Source: Cephalopachus bancanus (lineage: Eukaryota > Chordata > Mammalia > Primates > Tarsiidae). Taken from it: 64,000 bases of DNA. The notes below the pieces were generated by a model. That model searched no databases. It was given only the letters and a program-made list of their open reading frames with translations, and was not told where the DNA came from. Positions 1 to 11,480 of this stretch are shown here, in pieces. A program made the position numbers and the translations under genes. The stretch lies in contig JAPVLO010000133.1 in NCBI GenBank assembly GCA_027257055.1, positions 8,047,501 to 8,111,500 of the forward strand. Direction: 5' to 3'. Every line of letters starts with the position of its first letter. Within the stretch, counting starts at the first letter, position 1.

Positions 1-1027
1 TTTATACATAAACTTTGTAGTTAAGATTGGTTCCTGAAAATCAAATATAATCTTTATCTGAAAGCTGATCTAGAGAAATGTGTCCGATTTAGATGACAAT
101 AAATAAAAAATGACCTTGAATTTCTTCCATGTTTCCAGTATTTCATAGACAAACATAAGCAACTAAGATAGCTCCTTGATAGACCATTTCTACACATAAT
201 GAGTGCTCTATAATACAAAGAAAAGTGTTCAAATCCAACATAAATGCAGGAATTCATTTAATCTCCCATTTTCACTATATATACTTTTCTATTAAATCAC
301 ATTATTTTTAAAAAACGTGCTATTTCTAAAAGTAGTATGATTCTTAAGTATAAATCTCACAACAATCTGCTACACATGAAATTATAATTTAAAAAATTGG
401 TTGTGGAAAAGTCATGAATATGTTTGCTAGAAACTTTCAAAACTTTTGCTATAATTGGCTTCCTTGCCTAGTAGGTAACTCTAGGCCAGCAGACATTGGG
501 AAACAGATCCCAGGACAGGTGCTTCCAGAAAGAAGAGAAAGAAAAAAAGGGTCAGGGAACTACTAAGTGAGGCAACAAGCACACTTTACACACCTTCTTG
601 CTAATTGGAAAAATAAAAGCAATGGGAGATACTATGTTAATAACCAAGACCAGTTTCTATATGGAAACTCCAAATAGTGACTTTCTGGGCTTCAAAAGAA
701 CAGATCTGCTTAAAGTATCACACTAACCAGAAAGTGTCGATTCCATGCTCATCGTATCTTGTTTTGTGCTTGATCATTGAGTAATTTCTCCAGCCCCATA
801 ACCTCAGTCATCACTTATTTGCAATGAATCCCACGTGTCCGTTTCCAGGTCTCACTTCTGTCCTGAATTCCAGCCTGAACAGTGTTGTCCTCAAAAGGAT
901 GTCAAGTAGGCATCAATAATGCAAAGATATTAAACATGAAAAACAAACACCTGGGCCTCCCATGTGTCGTTCCTGACTCAGATGCTCTCCACCTTGGTGA
1001 TGCCGTCAGCTTTCCCACCCATCTTTA

Positions 1028-1029
<2 letters not shown>
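1..1029. other. unassigned AT-rich sequence
   Basis: I see no exon, no complete repeat element and no RNA gene here. The few open frames are short and lack protein-like composition. Confidence 0.4.

Positions 1030-1063
<34 letters not shown>
1030..1063 (+). repeat. (CT)n microsatellite
   Basis: An uninterrupted TC dinucleotide tract of about 17 units, followed by an imperfect pyrimidine-rich tail. It explains the Leu/Ser-rich open frame that crosses it, which is not a gene. Confidence 0.95.
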
Positions 1064-1067
<4 letters not shown>

Positions 1068-1789
1068 CTCTCTGTTCCACATAGATGTACTTCTGTGAGG
1101 CTCTCTTCATTTATCTCCTCCTTTCCCTTGTCTTTGCTACTAATCTAAATTAGCTACTCTGTCCCCATCTCTCACTCTAACCACTGGACTTCCAGAAAGC
1201 TGGTCTTCCTCGCTCCCATCTCCTTCAGCTGAAGATGATTTGCTTTCAAATCCCCAGATCTGACCATCCTTAACCTCTCCTTAAAAGCATCCAATGGAAA
1301 TGTGTCCCTAATTGCTTTTACAATGGTTCTCCCACCATTCTTTATATCTCATAGTTTGTACTCCAGCTACATGAGACAATTCACATTTCTTCAAACGAGA
1401 TGTGCACCCTGGGCCTGGACGGCCTGCCTGGTGCTCCTCTCTCTGCTAGAGATGCTTTCTTCACTCTCCCTCTGCCTGTTCCTGCTTTCTGTGTGTCCTT
1501 CACTCTCCTTGAGACAGAGTAACTGGCATAGCTTAGATAGATTGATGAGTTTCTTTCAGGCAGGCATAGCTTAGATCATTAGAAAATCAGATGGTCAGAC
1601 ATCCAGCTGGTATATCTTATCAGGACATAACTCTCTAGAACTATTCCTGCATCAGTCAGGCACCCAAACCAACCTTGGAATGCAGAGCAACTGATACACT
1701 CAGCTGCAGAAACCATAAACTAGGCAGTAAGGGAATTACATAGGTACTGGAGGATGGTGTTTTCAGGAAGAAAACGAACTGTAAAACAT
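1064..1789. other. unassigned sequence, partly pyrimidine-rich
   Basis: There is no recognisable exon. The right end may belong to the U3 region of the LTR-like segment that follows, but I cannot place a 5' LTR edge. Confidence 0.35.
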
Positions 1790-2090
1790 TAACTTCTTCG
1801 CAAGACAAAAGGAAGCTCATAAGTAGACAGTAAGAACAGAAACTTGTGGTCAATAGATTGTAACCCACCACATAGCACGCAAATCTTAGTTTAAGTGACT
1901 AGATCGACTGAGTCATCATTAAGAAAATCTATAAAACAACCAGCTAACAATAGGTCGGGGTGTACTTTCTCTTAAGGCACCCACATTCTCTCTTGAGCAT
2001 GTCTTTTCTTTCTAATAAAATCATGTCTAAACTATACATTAGACATACTCTGAAATTCCTTTCTGTGGCAGGGTCAAGAACCCATGGAAC
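1790..2090 (+). mobile_element. solo LTR-like fragment (endogenous retrovirus-derived)
   Basis: The segment has the order expected of an LTR. A TATA box (TATAAAA, 1,930-1,936) comes first, then a short pyrimidine-rich stretch, then a poly(A) signal (AATAAAA, 2,014-2,020) about 80 bases downstream, then a U5-like tail with CTGTGGCAGGGTCAAGAACC near 2,063. This layout resembles gammaretrovirus-like (ERV1) LTRs. I see no gag, pol or env frame on either side, so it would be a solo or truncated LTR. Both edges are approximate and the family was not determined. Confidence 0.5.
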
Positions 2091-4390
2091 AACTACACCC
2101 CACACTACCTCACATCTTCTTGACACCCAGGTGCAGGGTGCGAGAAGCTCAGCAACTACCCTCTCCTGTGGATTTGTGAATATAACCACAGTCCTTCACT
2201 CTCCTCCCAGGCTCTGCTTCCATTTTCACTTCTCTTCTTTCTGGAGTCACCTATAGACTTGCTCCCCTGTCACCAACATCCCTGACAGGAGATTACTAGA
2301 GGTGGGAAGAGGCTAGGTAGGCCCCTACACCCTGCAGAATGGACGTGCCAGCGATCCTTCCTGACAGAAGGCACAAAGTGGGTGGAGGAAGCCAAGCTTC
2401 ATTTCAAGTAGAGATCAGAAGGCCCCTTGTATCTTTCATGACTTGTTCATGCTTTTTCATCAGGAGAGGGGAGGAAAGAGCTTCTACATGGGGGTGGGGG
2501 TGGGGCGAAAGGTTTTCTTTGGTGTTTGGGGAGTCTATTTGTTCTTATTTTCAAATGCTGACAGCTAGATTATTTGGAAGCAAGTTTGTCTCTAAAGTTT
2601 TGAGCCTTACCAGAGATAGATTGCAATTAACTATTTGTCCTTGTAAAACTGTTGTGGGTTTTCACCATATAGACTTTGAGCATGTCTGTGAGGGCTTTTT
2701 TATGGTTATATCTAATTTAGTCTGTTTCTCAGACAAACAGAGATGTAGAAAATAGAAGAACCACTGACATAGAGCAGTTCTACCAGAAAGACCATGGAAA
2801 AGAGGCACTTCCTAGCTACAACATAAATATTTTTGAGCCATTCCTCTGGTTAAGGGATCCTGCCGACTTTCAGGGAAAGGCTGCCTATGCCATTCTAATT
2901 CACATTTTCAAGCAGGCATTCCAAGAACAAGACAGTGCAGAAAACTGTTTTTTGAAGTCCATGCTTAAACTTCACATCTTACAACTATACCATATGTGTT
3001 GAAGAGACACAAAGCTTATGCCTGGCACCAAAACGATGAGCCCCTATTCTCAACATTACACTAAATTACTCCACTGCTTACTATGTGAGGCTTGCTGAAA
3101 GGTTTTTTGAAAAAGGAAGTTCAGTTACCTTAGTGCACTTGGCAAACTTCTTCTATGGCACAGATGAAGACTTACACTCTGGGCACCGTTTATGTGGTAA
3201 AGTAAGGATGGGAACTGGCCATTCTGTCTGATTGCCCATGCAATCATGACTCCTTCTCTGAAAGTCTCCTACCACTCTTGTAACCTCTAGAACCTCTTAA
3301 AATGCAATTCAGTCACCTACAGTGTATCCTCAGTGAATCTGCCTGCTCAAAATTGGAAATGGGTAAGAACAGACCATTTAACTGAATTTGATTTTCAAAA
3401 TTTTAAAGTGCTTTGACTACAAAGATGATCTGCCCAATGAAATAGTCTGTTAACTCCAAAGTTTATACATTAGACCATTTCATATGGCATTGTTGGAAAT
3501 TAGACTTCATTCATGCAAATTGTTCATGGACAAAAAGCAGAGGGGCAAGATCACAAGTTTGTGGTTCATGGCCCTAAGTCACAGGCACTCACGGAAAGTC
3601 CTGCTGGGCCATCACAGAGGAGACTAGGGACACTTATCCTGAGGGCCATCAGGGACCTAGGGGTGCCTAGCACAACTGACTATGCTCCTTATTTTTTATT
3701 TCAGAATTTTCCCCTGAGGAACACAAACAAGAAGATGAGTAATACTCAATCTATATCCTCAGACTCTCCACAGGATCAAATTTTAAAGAATTGGAAAAAT
3801 TCCAGTTGAATAGTTTAAAATGAAAGAGATTAATACTTTGCTGTCATGAAATTTGGCCTCAATATCGATGAGCAAATTATGAGCCATGGTCTAAAAATTA
3901 ATCTTAGTTTCAATACCTTATTGCAGTTGGGTTTATTTTGTAGACAAGAACGGAAATGTTCAGAACTTCCTGGTGTGCAGGCATTTACAGTTTTTTATCA
4001 GAATACCACAAACGAAATCCTGCTCAGTGGGACATTAAGTACCAAGATCAGGAAGGAAAATGAGGACATGCCTAATGGTCCCCTATACCTCAGGGGTCAC
4101 CTTTCAAAACACAGGGCCACAGGAAGTTTGGGGAGGAGGAGGCTAGAGTCCAGGAGCCCCCTACAGATTTCACACGAGCAGACACACCTCAACCCTACAT
4201 ACCCAGCTACCCAGAGGAACCCAACCCCACAGGAACCTCCAGCAGTAGGGCTGTGTTCCACCCTCCCAAACAAATGCATTCATTGCTTGAGGTTGCAAAT
4301 GGAGAAGCAGGGGTTGTGTGGGTACATGTCCCTGTCTCCATGGCAGATCCAACACAATGCAGAAGAAACTAGGAAACGTCTCAGAGACTC
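2091..4390. other. unassigned sequence
   Basis: No exon with convincing splice sites and no recognisable repeat was found. The frames at 2,339-2,755 and 3,846-4,529 are low-information; the second runs into the Alu at 4,403. Confidence 0.4.
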
Positions 4391-4712
4391 CCTTTCAGTT
4401 TTGTTTTGTTTTTTTTTTGAGTTGGAGTCTCACTCTGTCGCCCAGACTGGAGTGCAGTGGCCGCTCCCGGTCACCGCAGCCTCGACCTGCTGGGCTCCGG
4501 CGACCCTTCCGCCTCAGCCTTCCGAGTAGCCAGAATTACAGGCATGCGCTACCACGCCCTGCTGATTTTTTTTTTTTTTTTTTTTTTGTAGAGCTGAGGT
4601 CTCGCTGCCCAGGCGGGTCTTGAACCCGCGGGCTCAGGCAATCCACTCACCTCAGCCTCCCAAAGGCGCGGGATTACAGGCTGAGCCACCAAGCCCGGCT
4701 CCTTTCAGTTTT
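4391..4712 (-). mobile_element. Alu SINE, antisense, with 12-bp target-site duplication
   Basis: A full-length dimeric 7SL-derived Alu in reverse orientation. Its A-tail reads as poly(T) at about 4,409-4,420 and the inter-monomer linker as a long poly(T) at about 4,566-4,587. The flanking repeat CCTTTCAGTTTT occurs at 4,391-4,402 and 4,701-4,712, so the element itself is 4,403-4,700. The B-box region keeps the GC-rich stem described in the findings. High CpG content suggests a fairly young copy. Confidence 0.95.
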
Positions 4713-5164
4713 TAAATGAAGTTCAGGCTTTAACTTGTGCCTTTGAATTAACCTAAGGTGATATTAACATCCTCTCTAGCCTATTGCATCCCAGAGGAAA
4801 AGAGTGCATTTCAAAAGCTAAACAGGCACATGCAGACATGATGGCTCCAGCAACCAAATGTGCAGTTAGAGGAGGAGCTGTTCCCATACTGACTCCACCT
4901 GTGGGATTTCCAGAGGGGACAGATTGACTCAGCAGAGAGGGACCACCAGCCTGTGTGCATTAAGGAGGGCATAAAAATGTACCACTAAGTCTTCCAACGG
5001 CGATAAATTAAGAGAAATCATGAAGGGCCTCAATGAAAACCCTGTACTCTCCAGGTAAGGTTAATAGGGGACAAAAAGAAGTATAATACCAAAGATCCTA
5101 ATTCACCGAAGAACAAACACTTCAAGAAACGTATTTTATCAGAGAGCCACCTCCAGACATCCAC
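4713..5164. other. unassigned sequence
   Basis: No coding or repeat signature was recognised. Confidence 0.35.
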
Positions 5165-5460
5165 AGTCTCCATCTCTCCTTGCTCTCCTCTCATGTGTGT
5201 TTCTTTCTCTTCAACTCTTCCTGTTACTCCCTCGTGTGTGTTCCTCTCTCTCCATCTCTGCCTGTTCCTCCCTCTTGTGTGTTCCGCACTCACCGTCTGC
5301 CTTTTTCTGATATTTTTCTTCTTCACCCTTCCTTTCTCTCTTCCTTCCTCCTCTTTTTCTTCTTCCTTTTTGTTTTTCTCTTTGCTGTTCTTGCCCTCCC
5401 CCCATCTCTCTCTCTCTGTCTTTCTCTCCTTTCTTCTGCTTCTCTCATTTTTTTAATGTG
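5165..5460 (+). repeat. CT-rich low-complexity tract
   Basis: About 300 bases of strongly pyrimidine-biased DNA, with short CTCT and TTCC runs on the plus strand. It generates Phe/Leu/Ser-rich frames on one strand and Arg/Glu/Lys-rich frames on the other. Both are composition artefacts. Such tracts can form triplex (H-DNA) structures, which is inference only. Confidence 0.85.
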
Positions 5461-6620
5461 GATCTTTCTGTCACCTTTCTTCACTGTAAATTCTCTTTGT
5501 GCTCTTGAGTCTTTGTACACGCCTGTACCACTGTTATATTTCTCTGTGGTTCTGACGTTTATTTACCTCCTTTTATATTAGTCTTTAAATGCTCAGAGGG
5601 ATCATATTTTGCCCATTTTTATTTCTTTAGTGTGTAACTCATGCTTTGTTCATAGTAGGTGCTTTTCGTTGAAAGTTGATATAAAAATGCACCATCATGT
5701 TACTCATATAAAGGTCTTTTCTTTGTTAACCCATTTGTTTTGTCTCCTTAAAAAATTATTTATCCCTCTAGATTTATTCTTCGAAGAGCATGCTCTCATA
5801 TGAGTAGAAAATCCAACCTGGAAGATACTAGTACTGGGTGCATTTACAGCACATGTTTAGTGCACCATTGTGCTTAATAATCACCCTGATTACTTATTAA
5901 AATTTAACTTTTTCCAGTTAATTAAACTTGCCTTTGGTAAAGCTATTCAGTTTTGGCAGATAAACAGTTTTTTATGCTTATGAGTGTTGTTAAAGGCTGA
6001 CCAAATGCAATTTTTACAGCAGTAGAGGTTTTCAAATTTCTCTCCTTACTTAAATACACGGCAACATTACTTCTTTAATATAGGAAAGCTCTCCCCAAGA
6101 AACAGTGAGGCTTAATCTATTGTCTCTAAAGGGCCAAATCTTAAATAATTTAGAGAGCTGGTTTTTTTCTTTATGTATCTACATGCTCATAGATCACAAA
6201 TCATCATTAAAAACAAACTTCAATAATAAAAGAGTCTATAGTATGGTTGTTAGTCTCCCTAAATACTTTATCCTCCTATGAGCATATGATCTGGATTTTG
6301 TCCCAATTAAAAAACAACAATCTTGTATTACTTCAAACATCTTGGGACATATCCGTTCTGACTTCCCTAGGAGCTCTCCTTTTCTCTCTGTGCTGACTGC
6401 CATTGCCAAAGTGCATAGGCAGAAGGGGACACACTGTACAGATGTGCAGAGTCTCAGCAGCTGCTGACAAGTTTCCAGAGTGTCCGTCACACAAGCAACA
6501 CACTTCGATCAGTGTCAACCCTCTCATATCCCGTTCTGTAAGGAGTTTCCTCTGGACACTTAAACTGGAAGGGTATCAAAATTTGACTACAATTTCTCTT
6601 TTAAGGAAGTAATAATTTTT
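5461..6620. other. unassigned AT-rich sequence
   Basis: No exon, RNA gene or clear repeat was identified. Confidence 0.35.
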
Positions 6621-6624
6621 ACAA

Positions 6625-6860
6625 AGTTTGTAAATTAATGATAGAATATTTAAAACATATCAAAAAATACAGAAAATAACAGACTTCCACATACTCATCA
6701 CCTAGATTTGACAGATGCTAATCTTTTGTCACATTTTTTCTTTTTTATAGAAATATATCTGCATTGCTTTATAATAAGTCTCACTCCCCATCTCTTTCCT
6801 CTCTTTCATCTAAGTAACAATACACAAAATAGCATTATATCTTATTTGTGGATGCAACTA
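6625..6860. mobile_element. L1 (old L1M) 3'-end-like fragment
   Basis: The stretch around 6,665-6,730 (partial motifs ACTTCCACATACTCATCACC and CTTTTGTCACATTTTTTC) follows the pattern of the 3' untranslated region of old mammalian L1 elements, where a row of similar phrases describes a conserved non-coding tail. It is diverged, and neither orientation nor subfamily could be fixed. Confidence 0.45.
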
Positions 6861-7057
6861 AATGTAATGCAAAATTATAAAATTTTTTAACTGGAGACTT
6901 GACAATTTCAAAACAGAATGGGTTAATTCAGAATTTGTGAACACACAGTCTAGATTCCATGGTAGGACATGGCACATTTTTCTGTAAAAGAAATAGCAAA
7001 TATTTGAGACCTCTGTTGTAGCTACTCACCACTGCTTTCCCACTATGAGTTTGAAAA

Positions 7058-7322
7058 TATTTCATGATGTGGACTGCTTTCATAGTGTGAACCATTTTCA
7101 TGGTGTGAAGTGCTTTTGTAGTGTGAATTGCTTTTAGGGTGTGATTGCTTTCATGATGTAAACTGCCGTTTGTGGTATGACCTGCTTTTGTGGTGTGAAC
7201 CACTTTCATGGTGTGAACTGTTTTCATGGTGTGAATCACTTTTGCAGTGTGCATTGCTTTGTGGTGTGCACTGCTTTTGTGGTATGAACTGCTCTTGTGG
7301 TATGAACTGCTTTTGCAGTGAC
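7058..7322 (+). repeat. 18-bp minisatellite, about 15 units
   Basis: A degenerate head-to-tail repeat with the unit form GTGTGAACTGCTTTTGTG (18 bp). Units differ mainly at a few positions (TTTC/TTTT, CATG/TGTG). Because 18 is a multiple of three, both strands stay open: the minus strand reads as a six-residue His-Thr-Met-Lys-type repeat and the plus strand as a Cys/Trp-rich one. Neither looks like a real protein. Confidence 0.92.
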
Positions 7323-8629
7323 AGCACCCACATACAACCTACAGATGAGTGAGTGCAACCATGTTCCACACAACTGTATTACAAAACTGATGTTTAACTG
7401 AATTTGGCCCACAGGATGTAATCTGTGGACCCCTATACTAGATAGTTTAGACTGAACTGTTTAATTGTGCTAGACTGTTGCGTGAAACAGTTATATAAAA
7501 AATATTGCAAATAATATTCATTGTGGTTCTCTTAATAACTCCTCTGGAAGAGATCAAAATTATCCTCATCATCCACAGTCCACTTCTATAATGATATAAT
7601 TGTAAACACATGGTGGTCTGGAACCCAGGCAGATTTCCCAGAGTCCTCTGCAGGTAGATGTGGCCATGCAATTGTGTTCTGCCTGGTGAGCTATAAGTGC
7701 AAGCATCATGCCACAGTTTCTTGGAACCCTCCTTAAAAGCAAACCAGCACGGCCTTCACTTTTTCCCCCTTGGCTCCCCACACCTGCTGTTTGCAATGTG
7801 GTTCTAGTCGCTAGAACTTGTCCCAGCTATGAAGACATGCCCAACCCCAGACATAGAGGAGTAGCAGAACCTAGGTGTTCAGAGCTCAGCAGACACAGAC
7901 CCTGCTCGTGTATGATCCCTCAAGTGCCTCCTCCACACGCTTTTTAAGCGAGAAATAAACTTTAGAATTAGCAAGCCATGGTTATGTGGAGTTCTTCTGC
8001 CACTTTCCATCAGACCTAATCCCTGCTGATATAGCACCCAGGCCTTATCTGGCAGGCACAGGCAAAGCTCTGCAGAGCTCTGTGACACCAGACTCCTGCC
8101 TCACAGCACTTTCTTTCCACCCCTGTATGTCACTGCTTACTTCTGGCCCTCATGGAGCCTCCTGGGGGATGAACCGTCCCTTATTCACATTAGGAGTCTA
8201 CACAAGACATGAAGCAGGACCAGCCTCCCGTCTACAACTGTCAAAGCACAGACCCACAGTCTGTACAGAGATGGCATCCCTTGTTCCTCCCTAATTCTAG
8301 CTGAAAACTTCCTCGTGCTTTGCTCTAAATGCTGGTGCTGATTACTCTGGAGTGTAGGCTCACTGTGGCTGTGCTGCCAGCTGCTGTCCCTGTGTGGTGC
8401 TGCCAAGTGGGCAGACTCTAGGAAGACCCACCGACTCCTGGAAGTCACACAGCCTTCATCCACGTGAACACCTGGTCACCTGCACCTCAGATGTGGTATC
8501 CTGGGTGTGGAGTAAGCCCTCCCACATCTGTTTCCTGTAAAGCACTTTTATTCATCAGATGATCCCTGGGAAAGGAAAGTTGTGATGGGAATTGCAAGCT
8601 CAATTTAAGCATGACTTACAATAAGAGAA
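7323..8629. other. unassigned sequence
   Basis: Nothing recognised. The composition is a little more GC-rich between about 7,600 and 8,520, with several short frames but no splice-site-flanked exon that I would support. Confidence 0.35.
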
Positions 8630-8815
8630 AGACAAGCAGGTACAATTAATATCTTTCATGTGAAAAAAACACTGGGGAGAAAAGAACAAGAATTTCAATA
8701 TTGCTCATCTCTGATGGATTGAATTATAGGTGATTCATTATTTTTCTATTTTCTAAATATTCTGCAATGAACAGTTATTACTTTTGAGAACACAGAATAA
8801 AACAAGGTTGATTAA
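8630..8815 (+). mobile_element. L1 3'-UTR fragment
   Basis: The sequence from about 8,700 (ATCTCTGATGGATTGAATTA, then TTTTCTATTTTCTAAATATT and a 'CTGCAATGAACAG...TTACTTTT' ending) matches the general pattern of an old L1 3' end followed by an A-rich terminus. It is truncated at its 5' side. Confidence 0.6.
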
Positions 8816-8984
8816 ATTAAAAAACACATATGAGAATGAAAAGCATCAGGAAATCAGCACAGCATAGAAATTAAGAACACATAATAGACCAGCAGTTCTT
8901 ATTCAAGTGTTAAAGAAAGATCGCAAAGGCATGGCTACCCTGAGAGCCCATGACCTGATGGTCTATTGTGCCTTGGTGGGTTTT

Positions 8985-9065
8985 GAGACACCTGTGCAAT
9001 GAATGTCCAGTCATTTCCTCTCTGAACCTTTGAGCCTCTTTCTCCTCTTCAGCAGAATTGGACCC
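8985..9065 (+). mobile_element. MIR SINE fragment (weak)
   Basis: The phrase order 'tcatttcctctctgaacctttgagcctc...' resembles the MIR core, where a 'cttaacctctctgtgcctcagtttcctc' phrase is expected. Short and diverged. Confidence 0.35.
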
Positions 9066-9439
9066 ATCCCTCAACACTGTTGGGAAGACTGAAAATGGAT
9101 GTGGACGCACCTGGTCTTCCATTTCCAGCAGATGAATAATCAGCTTATGCCATTGTCATAGCAGATGTTCAGTCAATTCACAAAATGATACGTGAGTGCA
9201 CACTGTGAGTACCATGCTGCGTGGGAACAGGGATGGATGAGAACACCAGCCTGCATGTGGGAATGTCACAACTGAGTTGGAGGGATAGGACATGTCCCCA
9301 GATAGCTGCACTGCCTATTCCTCAGGAGGGAGGAGGAGCAAGGAAGGGTGAGGTTCAGAGGCAAGTAAAGGAAGGTCTTCCCAGGCCAAGTATCCTGGTG
9401 TAAAGACGTGAAGAAACGCACTGAGCTAGAAAGTGCAGA

Positions 9440-9540
9440 CCCTGATTTTCCAAGGTGGCTACCCACCAGCAACAGGACCCAGGACAGGGTCACTAACCTT
9501 CTCTGAGGTTCGGATTTATCATTTTTCCAATTAGGAGGAT
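9440..9540 (+). mobile_element. MIR SINE fragment (weak)
   Basis: It shows a diverged MIR core phrase ('tcactaaccttctctgaggttcgga'-like) with flanking MIR-type spacing. Short. Confidence 0.4.
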
Positions 9541-9689
9541 TTTTCAGATGCCTAAGATATCTTCTGCTTTTATAACCAACCCCGACATAGTACTTTATAC
9601 AAAAACTGATCTAAGATCCTCATAGCTACAGTCTGTTTGCATGTGGGTGCACACATATACGCACATATGTGTGACACACAGTACCAGAG

Positions 9690-9845
9690 CGTGTGTTATT
9701 TAATCTTCATATCAACTCTACACATGCGAGGATGATCATTCCTATTTTCAGCTGAGGGATCCAGGCATAGAGATCCAGATAAAGTAAGTTTCTTCAGATC
9801 TCATGACTAGGGTTTAAACCCAGGCAGTCGGTACCATTTGAATGA
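9690..9845 (-). mobile_element. MIR SINE, antisense
   Basis: It reads as the reverse MIR pattern: a 'ttaatcttcatatcaactct' segment, a 'cctattttcagctgaggga' segment, and an end at 'gggtttaaacccaggcag'. These three landmarks fall in the expected order and spacing. Confidence 0.7.
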
Positions 9846-10739
9846 AACCTGGGAGGGCGTTTAGTATTCACACAGCAAATAGAAGAAGGGGTACTCTCCA
9901 GAATGGACACTTACCATGGGCAAAGGCACAAAGTAGATGGATAGGAGTATGCTGAACAGGCAGCTGTGGCCTGAGGAGTCAGCTTATTCTGTTGGTGACA
10001 GTGATAAAGTCACTGAAGTACCCCCAGTTCTGAGTATCTGAGAGGCAATGGTTGCAATCCTTGCAGGGTGAAACCAAATAAAATCCTGCAGGAAATTGTT
10101 GCACACCATATCTAACTCATGGGGACACCTACAGTTGTCACTGCTAGTGGGTAGATAGCCTGGTTTGGCCCAAACGTAAGTCAGGATGAGATGAGAACTC
10201 GGCAGTATTTGGAAGGTACCTGGAATACAATTTGGGAAGATCTTGCATGCCTGGCCAGGAAGCCTGGATCTTTTGTGGAATCACCAACAGTTTTTCAGGA
10301 GGGGACTTTGCTTGGCTTGTTTAAGTTTCTGAGCACTCACTTGATGGACAGGAGGAAGACAGCACTGTGGGAGGATCATGGGCAGAAATATTAAAATGAA
10401 TAGAAATTAATCCACATTCACTCACAAGGACACTGCCTGGATCTCTCAGTTCATGGGATTGCTGAAGCTTCTGGATGCAAAGATATATTACTAAATCCTA
10501 AAAGTATTGATTTCTAAGACTGAAATTATGTAAAGAAATTTTAAAATAGAAAACAATTGAACTTCCTTTATTCATTTTTATCATTGAAAGGTCTATGTCA
10601 AATCTATGACTTACTCAGGAAATGAAGGTGTGTCCAGAAAAAAAAGACAAAGAGAGAAAACATGAACTAGATACAAAGAAGAGAGGATAAATTCATTCTC
10701 GTCAGACACGAGTTAAGAATGGAGGTGGAGTTGGGCATT
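9846..10739. other. unassigned sequence
   Basis: No exon or repeat recognised. Confidence 0.35.
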
Positions 10740-10960
10740 TTCATCAGTAAATAATCAACATCTATTAAATGTGGACCATGAGCTTCCAGCTCTCCTAGGG
10801 TTGCACATACTTTCCTTTACTTAATCTCCACAGTACACTCATAATCAAGTGTTATTTTTATCACCATTTTTTAGATGAGACACCCGAGGCTCAGGGACAT
10901 TAAATAATTGCTAAAGACACAGAGATGGGGATGACTGTGAGCCAGCAATGCACACCCATC
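10740..10960 (-). mobile_element. MIR SINE, antisense
   Basis: It follows the antisense MIR landmarks: 'tattaaatgtggaccatgag', 'cttaatctccacagtacac', 'tatcaccattttttagatga' and 'ggctcagggacattaaataa' in order. Confidence 0.75.
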
Positions 10961-11037
10961 TCTGTTGCTCTCCTAATTAGTGCAAAGGAATAGCACAGTC
11001 ACTAATACCACAGCCATGACCTCTACTTACATCTTGA

Positions 11038-11480
11038 GAACCACCATCATCACAACCACCAGCATGACCACAATTACTTCATGGCCAGCACAACCACAGT
11101 ATCTGTTATTACCCCCACCGTGACCACCACCACTGCCACCACCACCATCAGATCAGCACAGACATCAACACCACTGTGGCCAGCTCCATCACCGACACCA
11201 CCACTGCCACCACAGTGTTTACTGCCACCACCACCATTACATCCCACCACCAGCGCAACCAAAACATGACCACAGCTGCCCATCACCATCATCTGAGCCA
11301 CAATTGTCATCAATTACCCACTTCTACCCTACTTCTGCCCCTGGTGCCACCACAACCACCTCCACTGCCCCACACCCCCACCCTACCACTATGAATGCCA
11401 TCACCACCATCTCCACCACACCCCTTCCTTTCCCACCACCACCATCAACATTACCACCCCTGCTCCTCCACCACCAATAG
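11038..11480 (+). repeat. degenerate CCA/CAC triplet-rich repeat
   Basis: More than 400 bases dominated by ACC, CAC and CCA triplets on the plus strand, with interruptions such as GCC, ATC and ACA. It produces Thr/Pro/His-rich frames on the plus strand and Gly/Val-rich frames on the minus strand. These are low-complexity artefacts. The strand asymmetry (C-rich on +, G-rich on -) is marked. Confidence 0.9.

Noticed and set aside
3846..4529. 227-codon plus-strand frame
   Set aside because: Its last part is Alu sequence and the first part has no protein signature.
5165..5581. Open frames rich in Phe/Ser/Leu (plus) and Arg/Glu/Lys (minus)
   Set aside because: Produced by the CT-rich tract.
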